From Holophagae bacterium (GTDB taxonomy: Bacteria > Acidobacteriota > Thermoanaerobaculia > Thermoanaerobaculales > Sulfomarinibacteraceae): a stretch of DNA of 6,167 nucleotides. The stretch covers positions 1 through 6,167 of the forward strand of contig JAUWTC010000168.1 in NCBI GenBank assembly GCA_030609785.1, read 5' to 3'. The first letter of the stretch is position 1; every line of letters begins with the position of its first letter. The position numbers and the translations under genes are program-made. The notes beneath the pieces were generated by a model. The model searched no databases and had not been told where the DNA came from. It worked only from the letters and a program-made list of their open reading frames with translations. This document shows positions 1 through 5,211 of the stretch, one piece after another.

Positions 1-206
1 AGGCCACCTTCGATCGTCCGCCGCAGGCTGTCCGCTTGCGCTTCCAGTCGCTCGATGGCCTTGATCCGTTCTTCAAAGCGGCTGGAATCACGCTCCAGGT
101 AGTGTTTGACCCCTTCGCCAAAGACAATCAGCCCCTGGCTGACGGTATCCAGATACTCGTCGATCTGGTTTTCGAGTTTGCGTGTGGCCTTGAACAGTAT
201 CGCCAT
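1..206 (-). CDS. DUF47/PhoU-like protein, N-terminal part only
   Basis: The gene starts at ATG 206-204 and runs off the left edge, leaving 68 complete codons. The protein begins MAILFKATRKLENQID and continues with EYLDTVSQG and VFGEGVKHYL, then a helical stretch ending LEAQADSLRRTIEGG. A short LFK-type start, a first helix with a conserved acidic residue, and an ExxxD-LRR helix are typical of the DUF47 family (the TIGR00153 'phosphate transport regulator' group), which shares the PhoU helical-bundle fold. Members are about 210-230 residues, so roughly two thirds is missing. They are usually cytoplasmic, are encoded next to a PiT-type phosphate transporter and are thought to control it; such a gene would be expected downstream, outside the window. 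A GAGGAG ribosome binding site at 212-217 lies inside the end of the hemerythrin-like gene, and only two bases separate that gene's stop from this start, so translational coupling is likely. The assignment rests on pattern recognition of the N-terminus alone. Confidence 0.72.
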   Translation of the reverse strand, partial: MAILFKATRKLENQIDEYLDTVSQGLIVFGEGVKHYLERDSSRFEERIKAIERLEAQADSLRRTIEGG

Positions 207-208
207 CA

Positions 209-853
209 CTACTCCTCGTAGGACAGGTGTTGTTCCCACTCCCAGGCGTTCCACCACTCTTTCTCGATGCCGCCGCAGGTGTCTCCATAGGCCGAACAGG
301 CCATGCACCCGTCCCCGCGGTAGAGGTCGTCGTCCTCCAGAGGCGTCCAGCGGGCCACCAGAGGCTCGACCGCCTCTCGGACCGCCACCTCATCCGGACC
401 CTCGGCCAACCCCTCGAGTGAACTGATACCCGATCTGACCAGGCGCTCACCGGCCTCCGGAAGGACGACGCTGTTTTCCTTGTCGATGTGCATCCACAAG
501 AGATGGGCCAGTTCCAGGACTGCAGTCAGAGTTGGTTCACCCGGATCAGCACTCTCCAAAAGGGCGACCAACTCCACCTCACGCTCGTGCTCGTCGGTCA
601 GGACCTTGAGAGGACCATGGTCCAAGGGGATTTCAACGTGCTCATTCAGGGCAGGAAAAAGGATGGTCTCTTCCTGTTGGTGGTGAAAACCCTTCGCCCA
701 CACCCTGAAAAAGGCGATGTAGGCCGCCCGAGCCTCGGGATCCACCTCCTGCCCTTCCCTCGCCCACCGGTGGAGCGAACCAACAACCCCCTCGACAATC
801 TCGTGTTCGGCGATCAACTGTCCGATGATCGGAGGCCCCTTATGCATATTCAT
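209..853 (-). CDS. hemerythrin-like (HHE) domain protein with C-terminal Cys cluster
   Basis: This is a 214-residue soluble protein with no signal peptide. Residues about 10-135 fit a hemerythrin/HHE four-helix bundle that binds a di-iron centre. Likely ligands are His17 in AEHEIVEGV, His57 or His58 with Glu61 or Glu62 in HHQQEETILFP, His89 in TDEHEREVE, and His122 with Glu126 in HIDKENSVVLPEA (His117 is also available). Relatives sense or store O2, respond to NO, or help repair Fe-S clusters; which role applies here cannot be read from the sequence. After an acidic helical stretch comes an unusual tail: CMACSAYGDTC (Cys183, Cys186, Cys193) followed by a Trp-rich end, EWWNAWEWEQH. The start at 853 overlaps the stop of the upstream gene (ATGA at 853-850) and has a GGAG at 862-865, eight bases away. 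A second Met at codon 3 is a poorer start because its spacing would be 14 bases. It is the fourth gene of the minus-strand unit. Confidence 0.9.
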   Translation of the reverse strand: MNMHKGPPIIGQLIAEHEIVEGVVGSLHRWAREGQEVDPEARAAYIAFFRVWAKGFHHQQEETILFPALNEHVEIPLDHGPLKVLTDEHEREVELVALLESADPGEPTLTAVLELAHLLWMHIDKENSVVLPEAGERLVRSGISSLEGLAEGPDEVAVREAVEPLVARWTPLEDDDLYRGDGCMACSAYGDTCGGIEKEWWNAWEWEQHLSYEE

Positions 854-2583
854 TGATTCATCTCCCAGGGGCCCGGCCGGGCCCCTTGTTTACCGACGAC
901 AGCAGCCGAACCCGGCCCCCGGGGGTCGGCAACAGCCTGACACATCCCATCGGCCGTCCGCCTGACAATCTGCACAAGCCCGATGGCGTTGCGCTTTCGA
1001 ATGTCGTGACCCCGCCTGATCAGTTCCTGCCGGGTTTCCGGGGTCAGGGCATCCGCCTCGGCCCAGATGGCGTCGGGTCGCCATTGATGATGAACCCGCG
1101 GCCGGTCGACGGCCGACTGCAATCCATCACCGTCGACGACGGTATTGAGCAAGACCTGGGCCGTTCCGGTCGGGATTCGTGACCCACCCGGAGCCCCGAG
1201 AGCCAAGATCTCGCCGTCACGCCATGCCACCGTCGGCGTCATTGACGAGAGCATGCGTTTGCCCGGCCCAACGGCGTTGGCCTCGCCCTGGACCAGACCG
1301 AACTGATTGGGCCTCCCCGGCCGGGCGGCAAAGTCATCCATTTCGTCATTCAGCAGGAAACCGGCCTCAGGAACGAGCAGACCGCTGCCGAAGCTGCCGT
1401 TGAGGGTGGTGGTCAGAGCCACAGCGTTGCCCTCGGCGTCAACAACCGAAAAATGGGTCGTCTGGTCGCTTTCGGTCGGCGGTCCCGGCCACGGCAAAAT
1501 CTCGTCCGAGGGTGTGGCCCGCTCGACATCGATTGTCGCCGCTCTCAGGTCCAACCACTCCGGCGAAAGCAGATCCTCGGCTGCTGCCTGCGATGTCGAG
1601 GGGTCTCCCAACAGAAAACGGTCGGCATAGGCCCGGCGCCAGACCTCGGCCAACAGATGGGCCCGATCGGCTCCGTCCCTGGGCCTCGCCGCCCAGTCCA
1701 GGCGCTCCAGCATGCCGCAGGTCTGGCCCAGGATGATACCGCCTGACGAGGGCAACGGCATCGAGGCAACCTCCCAGCCAAAGGCCCGAAACCTGATCGG
1801 CCGCCGCCAAATAGGACGATAATCGGCCAGGTCTTTCAGGCTGAGAATGCCGCCATGGCGCTCGGATGCCGCAACGACTGCCGCCGCGATCGACCCCTCC
1901 ATCAGCGCAACGGGTCCCCGGTCGGCGTAGGCAAGGAGACTTTCGGCCAGCGCCGGAATCCGTACGATCGACCCCGCACCGTGCGGGTGCCCCCCGGGCA
2001 ACCACACCGCGGCCGTTGCCTCGAACCGTCCGAGCAGGTCGGCATTCTCTTCGAGGGCGCCGGCAAGACGGTCCGTAACGACAAAACCATCCCTGGCCGC
2101 CCTGATGGCCGGATCGACCACTCGTTTCCAGGGCAGCGTTCCGTACCGCCGGTGCAACTCGAAATACCCATGGGGCGAACCCGGAACTCCGGCCGCCAGA
2201 GGACCGATCAGGGATCGATCAGGAACCGCCTCCCCATTCTCATCCAGATACATTTCAGCTCGAGCGGCCGCCGGCGCCGTCTCCCTGAAGTCAAGGGCCT
2301 CGACCTCATCGCCCATACGAATGACGGCGAAGCCCCCGCCGCCCAGATTGCCGGCGTTGGGGTGGACGACCGCCAGCACCAGCGCCGTCGCAACTGCAGC
2401 ATCGACTGCGTTGCCACCCCCTTCCAGTATCTCGAGCCCAGCCGCGGTCGCCCTTGGCGCCGCCGATGCGACCGCACCCCCCGTGCCGGCGGAAACCGAC
2501 GGGTCAGCCCCACAGGACAGAAGCCCCAGGCAGGAGAGGATGACGGTTGCCGCCAGGGTTGTGGGTCGCAGTATCCGCTTCAT
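850..2583 (-). CDS. ggt: gamma-glutamyltransferase, predicted lipoprotein
   Basis: This is a full-length 577-residue GGT, which cleaves the gamma-glutamyl bond of glutathione and related compounds and hands the glutamyl group to water or an acceptor. The N-terminus MKRILRPTT, a hydrophobic core and LLSC with Cys24 form a type II signal, so the enzyme is probably lipid-anchored outside the cytoplasm. Family motifs are complete. Thr375 in DQTTHFSVVD is the expected self-cleavage site and nucleophile, splitting a large chain (25-374) from a small one (375-577). Arg100 (LDFRETAP) is the likely substrate-carboxylate Arg. Thr393 and Asn395 (TTTLN), Glu414 and Asp417 (NDEMDDF), Ser446-Ser447 (LSSM) and the PGGSRI glycine loop complete the site. 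The Asp417 to Ser446 distance of 29 residues equals that of E. coli GGT, so the lid loop is present. A TAG lies in frame four codons before the ATG, fixing the start, yet no clear Shine-Dalgarno sequence precedes it. A 56-base gap separates it from the upstream gene. Confidence 0.96.
   Translation of the reverse strand: MKRILRPTTLAATVILSCLGLLSCGADPSVSAGTGGAVASAAPRATAAGLEILEGGGNAVDAAVATALVLAVVHPNAGNLGGGGFAVIRMGDEVEALDFRETAPAAARAEMYLDENGEAVPDRSLIGPLAAGVPGSPHGYFELHRRYGTLPWKRVVDPAIRAARDGFVVTDRLAGALEENADLLGRFEATAAVWLPGGHPHGAGSIVRIPALAESLLAYADRGPVALMEGSIAAAVVAASERHGGILSLKDLADYRPIWRRPIRFRAFGWEVASMPLPSSGGIILGQTCGMLERLDWAARPRDGADRAHLLAEVWRRAYADRFLLGDPSTSQAAAEDLLSPEWLDLRAATIDVERATPSDEILPWPGPPTESDQTTHFSVVDAEGNAVALTTTLNGSFGSGLLVPEAGFLLNDEMDDFAARPGRPNQFGLVQGEANAVGPGKRMLSSMTPTVAWRDGEILALGAPGGSRIPTGTAQVLLNTVVDGDGLQSAVDRPRVHHQWRPDAIWAEADALTPETRQELIRRGHDIRKRNAIGLVQIVRRTADGMCQAVADPRGPGSAAVVGKQGARPGPWEMNQ
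868..885. repeat. 18-base perfect GC palindrome beside the hemerythrin gene ribosome binding site
   Basis: GGGGCCCGGCCGGGCCCC is exactly self-complementary. It lies in the last codons of ggt (the Gly-Ala-Arg-Pro-Gly-Pro part). In the minus-strand mRNA it can fold as a seven-base-pair all-GC stem with a GGCC loop, ending two to three bases before the GGGAG that serves the hemerythrin-like start at 853. On the plus strand it is followed by TTGTTT and so resembles an intrinsic terminator, but no plus-strand gene reads into it. A hairpin that tunes translation or stability between ggt and the next gene is possible; chance in GC-rich coding DNA is the alternative. Confidence 0.45.
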
Positions 2584-2639
2584 CGAGGCAGTCTACCGCC
2601 AATCGGGCGAAGCTGAAACCAACAGGACGCGGACGGCTC

Positions 2640-3644
2640 TCAGCGGGCAGCCCGCAAAATCCGTCGGCGCAAGGTCGGGCTTTCGACCATTTCCAAGGCC
2701 CTTTCGGCCTCGGCGCCTTGCAAGTCACCGCGGTCGGCCAGCACGCCCAGACACCACCGCCGATCGACAGGCCTCTCGAGATTACCGATGAGGTCGAGAG
2801 CGTCACCGACATCCGCCGGCAGACCGGCCTCCAGCAGGGCGACCAACGCCCGTCGTCGGGCCCACCCATCGGGAAAGGCCTCGACCAGGCGGCCGAGGTC
2901 ACCTCCACCGGCCCCAACGGCCGGGATCGCCTCTCGGAGGCACAAGAGCCGATCCACCAATGACGTCTCAGCTTCAAGGTCTTCAACCAGGAAACCCACG
3001 TCGATGCTCCCGGCCTCGGCAGGTCCGACTTCGGCCTCGATCGGGGGGGTCTCGGTGACAATCGGCAATGGTTCCGGTTTATCTCGGCCGACCTCCCGTG
3101 TTCTCTCGGGCGCACCATGGCCGGTCTCAGGGGCTCGAAAATCGATCGCGGTCGGCTCGAACACCGGCTCAGCGGCCGTCGTGTTCTCGTGCTCGATCGG
3201 AGGCGGTGGCGCCTGAGGCTCCGGCACCGCAGCGATGGCACCGGTCAAGTCCCCCGGTCCTTCCGGGGCCTCCTCGTCCTCGGCCGCTTCCGGCCCGAAG
3301 GCCTCGGCGACTGCATCGGCGCCACGCATCAGGATCTCGTCCCGGGTCTCGGGGTCCCTGAGTCCCGCCATCACATCGGAGAGCCCCTCGTCCCCTCGAT
3401 CCCGAAGGCGGTTCAGAAATTGCAGCATCAACGCCGGCGCCACCCCGCCCTTCTTGGCGGCAAGGCTCTCCAGCAGGTCCTCGGCCCCCTCGAAGCCCGC
3501 CTCTTCGGCCAGGGTCATTCGGTCAACGGGGCTGAGTCGGCGGACCATTCGCCACGCCCTCGCCAAAGCCTTCGCCTTGGCCACGGGAGATCCCGCCCCC
3601 CTCAGTTCGAAGACCATTGCCGACAGTTGTTCGGGAAGACCCAT
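2640..3644 (-). CDS. hypothetical protein with two helical regions, Pro/Glu-rich linker and HEAT-like C-terminal repeats
   Basis: I do not recognise this 334-residue protein as a named family. Residues 1-115 look all-helical (LARAWRMVRRLSPVDRMTLAEEAG, given here in outline, and GLRDPETRDEILMRG), with no signal peptide or membrane segment. Residues about 116-215 are a low-complexity linker rich in Pro, Glu and Ala, including APPPPIE, and are probably disordered. Residues 229-334 contain about three and a half repeats of 31-32 residues, at 229-260, 261-292, 293-323 and 324-334. The second to fourth open with an Arg-rich helix (WARRRALVALLEAG, VDRRWCLGVLADRG, TLRRRILRAAR); the first opens with LVDRLLCLREAI. 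The first three have a second helix ending near Pro or Gly. This looks like a short alpha-solenoid used for protein binding. The ATG at 3644 follows the flotillin TAA directly, with a GGAG at 3650-3653, so it is probably coupled to and works with the flotillin. The reading frame is sound; its function is unknown. Confidence 0.85.
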   Translation of the reverse strand: MGLPEQLSAMVFELRGAGSPVAKAKALARAWRMVRRLSPVDRMTLAEEAGFEGAEDLLESLAAKKGGVAPALMLQFLNRLRDRGDEGLSDVMAGLRDPETRDEILMRGADAVAEAFGPEAAEDEEAPEGPGDLTGAIAAVPEPQAPPPPIEHENTTAAEPVFEPTAIDFRAPETGHGAPERTREVGRDKPEPLPIVTETPPIEAEVGPAEAGSIDVGFLVEDLEAETSLVDRLLCLREAIPAVGAGGGDLGRLVEAFPDGWARRRALVALLEAGLPADVGDALDLIGNLERPVDRRWCLGVLADRGDLQGAEAERALEMVESPTLRRRILRAAR

Positions 3645-5141
3645 TTATTCTCCGCCGAACACCTGTCCGGGCTTTTTGCCGGCCCGTGGCTTGGCGCCAC
3701 CTCCGACCTTGTCCGCGACCGCCCCGGGCAACCGCGCGAGATCCCGGAGCATTTTCTCCATATCGACGCCTGAGAGCTGCTTCATGATCGGCCCCAACTG
3801 TGTCATCACCTGGATGACATCGTCGGTCAGGCGGGCGGCGCCGGTTCCGTCACCGGGATTGCCGCCGGTAGAAATGATCGTCGTCTCTCCCGCACGGGCC
3901 AGGGGCTCGGACACCGCCGCCGCGATCTCCGGAAGGACCTTGAGGGCCTCGATCGAGAGGCCTGCCTCGTTGTAGAGCTTGAGGGCCTCGGCCAGCAACC
4001 GCCGCGCTTCGGCTTCGGCCTCACCCTTGGCCTGGATCGCCTCAGCCTCGGCAAGTCCAATCTGGCGACGCTGCACCGATTCGGCCTCGGCCTTGGCAAT
4101 ACCCTCGGCCTGCAGGGCCTTCGCCGACTCCTCGCGGCGCGTGCGTTCCGCCGCCGCCTGGCGCTCGATCCGGTACTTATCGGCATCGGCATTGCGCTCC
4201 GTCTGGTATTTCTCGGCATCGGCCAGTTCTCGAACCGAGGCGTTGAGTTCCAGTTTCTGACGCTCAACCTCTCGCTCGGCGATGGCAATATTCTGTACCT
4301 TGATTTCCATTTCGCCGGCCTTGACCGCCTGGGCGTCGGCGACATCGACCTCCCTGCGGATCGAAGCCTTCTTGAGGCTCAAGGCCCGGTCGCTCTCGGC
4401 GATCTCAGTGTCGACGCTGAGGCGCTTCTGTTCTTTTTCCTGCCGATCATGCTCCTCCTCGATCGCCGCATCCCGGTCGGCGTTGGCCGTCGCGATGCGG
4501 GCGCCCTTGAGAGCCTCCTGGATCTTGGGCTGTCCCAGGGCGTTGAGGTAACCCTCGTCGTCCTGAATCGCCTGAAAGACAAAGGACCGGAACTCGAAAC
4601 CCATGCCCTCGAGGTCGACGTGGGCCTCATCACGGACCTTCTCCTGAAAGGTCCTCTGGTCCCTGTAGAGCTCCTCGACCGTCAGGGTACCGACGATGCC
4701 GCGAAGATGGCCCGCGACGGTTTCCTTGATCGTCGCCTGGACATCGTCGACCGGCATGCCGAGGAAGCCCTCAGCCGCTCGCCGGATGTGCTCGACATCA
4801 CCCTGGACCTTGACCTGCGCCACCGCCTTGACGTTGATCGGGATGCCCTGAATCGTGTAGACGTGCGGGAGGTCGATCTCCAGCGTCATCATCCGAAGCG
4901 ACAGGATCTCGTACTGCTCCCACGCGGGCCAGACGAAGGTGCCACCGCCGCGAATGATCCGGAAGCCCTCGATCTCGCCCTTGTCGGTCCGCACCTTTCG
5001 ACCCAGCAACTTGCGCCGGCCGAAGACAATCAGGGCCTCGTCCGGCCCCGCCTTCTTGTAGCGCGTTCTCATCACTATGTACGCGAAGAAAAGAAAAACC
5101 GGAAGAGCAAACAGGAGCAGAGCAAAGAATTGGAAACCCAT
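3645..5141 (-). CDS. flotillin/SPFH-domain membrane protein
   Basis: This is a 498-residue bacterial flotillin, a scaffold that oligomerises at the membrane and organises microdomains. Residues 4-24 (FQFFALLLFALPVFLFFAYIV) form one membrane segment, followed by the positive patch RTRYKK. The SPFH (PHB) domain spans about 30-200 (DEALIVFGRR, IIRGGGTFVWP, LPHVYTIQGIPINVKAVAQV in outline, FEFRSFVFQAIQDDEGYL). Residues about 205-390 are a long charged coiled coil ending in the flotillin-type Glu-Ala repeats (AEGIAKAEAESV, LAEAEAIQAKGEAEAEA). Residues 395-424 (SIEALKVLPEIAAAVSEPLA) match the conserved flotillin C-terminal segment, and GVDMEKMLRDLARL lies near the end. An in-frame ATG at 5174 would add 11 residues, but the ATG at 5141 sits five bases after GGGGAGGA and begins at the membrane helix, so I chose it. 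The bacterial partner NfeD is not adjacent; the unknown gene at 2640-3644 takes that place. It is the first gene of the minus-strand unit. Confidence 0.93.
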   Translation of the reverse strand: MGFQFFALLLFALPVFLFFAYIVMRTRYKKAGPDEALIVFGRRKLLGRKVRTDKGEIEGFRIIRGGGTFVWPAWEQYEILSLRMMTLEIDLPHVYTIQGIPINVKAVAQVKVQGDVEHIRRAAEGFLGMPVDDVQATIKETVAGHLRGIVGTLTVEELYRDQRTFQEKVRDEAHVDLEGMGFEFRSFVFQAIQDDEGYLNALGQPKIQEALKGARIATANADRDAAIEEEHDRQEKEQKRLSVDTEIAESDRALSLKKASIRREVDVADAQAVKAGEMEIKVQNIAIAEREVERQKLELNASVRELADAEKYQTERNADADKYRIERQAAAERTRREESAKALQAEGIAKAEAESVQRRQIGLAEAEAIQAKGEAEAEARRLLAEALKLYNEAGLSIEALKVLPEIAAAVSEPLARAGETTIISTGGNPGDGTGAARLTDDVIQVMTQLGPIMKQLSGVDMEKMLRDLARLPGAVADKVGGGAKPRAGKKPGQVFGGE

Positions 5142-5146
5142 CAGAG

Positions 5147-5154
5147 TCCTCCCC
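5147..5154 (-). promoter_or_regulatory. strong ribosome binding site that fixes the flotillin start
   Basis: The minus strand reads GGGGAGGA here, followed by CTCTG and then ATG at 5141-5139. This near-perfect Shine-Dalgarno sequence at five-base spacing favours the 498-residue product over the longer frame opening at 5174. The longer form would place 11 non-hydrophobic-patterned residues before the membrane helix and would start inside the candidate -10 patch. Confidence 0.75.
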
Positions 5155-5202
5155 AAGGTTATGGCTGCTATCATATCCTGTCGCCTGGGGTTCCGGGCGG
5201 CC

Positions 5203-5207
5203 GGAGG
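5203..5207 (+). promoter_or_regulatory. ribosome binding site that fixes the nifU start
   Basis: GGAGG lies four bases before the ATG at 5212. An upstream in-frame ATG at 5161 would add 17 residues and has only a weak AAGG before it. The 5212 start also gives MTWNYSEK, which matches the MWDYSEK opening of classical NifU proteins, so both lines of evidence agree. Confidence 0.75.
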
Positions 5208-5211
5208 ACCG

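Larger units (their letters stand above)
5142..5211. promoter_or_regulatory. divergent intergenic region between flotillin and nifU genes
   Basis: These 70 bases separate two divergent start codons and should hold the promoters of both. The only AT-richer patch is around 5169-5176. There TATCAT on the plus strand (5169-5174) and TATGAT on the minus strand (5175-5170) each match five of six bases of a sigma-70 -10 box, so the patch could serve either direction. No convincing -35 box was found for either. Each end carries a strong ribosome binding site. Divergence over so short a distance suggests coordinated or mutually exclusive transcription, but this is inference; no repressor operator was recognised. 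Confidence 0.35.

Noticed and set aside
868..890. Intrinsic terminator on the plus strand (GC stem then TTGTTT)
   Set aside because: No plus-strand gene ends here; the stem lies inside ggt coding sequence and the T run is interrupted. It is kept only as a palindrome.
1855..2791. Two long overlapping plus-strand frames (1855-2616 and 2105-2791) opposite ggt
   Set aside because: Their products are Arg- and Pro-rich with no domain pattern, no good ribosome binding site was seen, and the ggt frame on the other strand is complete with all catalytic motifs.
2504..3241. Minus-strand frame of 245 codons overlapping the unknown gene in another phase
   Set aside because: Its product is dominated by Arg, Ser and Pro, typical of a frame-shifted reading of GC-rich coding DNA, and the 334-codon frame has a ribosome binding site and a start abutting the flotillin stop.
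3117..3975. Plus-strand frames of 218 and 246 codons opposite the unknown gene and the flotillin 3' end
   Set aside because: Ser/Arg/Ala/Pro-rich shadow translations that cross the boundary of two minus-strand genes with well-spaced starts; no motif supports them.
3979..4551. DNA repeats in the region coding for the flotillin Glu-Ala stretch (recurring gcctcggc and similar)
   Set aside because: The short recurring words are explained by repeated Ala-Glu-Ala codons in the coiled coil; no separate repeat element is needed.
5139..5174. Longer flotillin product starting at 5174
   Set aside because: The internal ATG at 5141 has a near-perfect ribosome binding site and begins at the membrane helix, while the upstream ATG overlaps the best candidate -10 patch.
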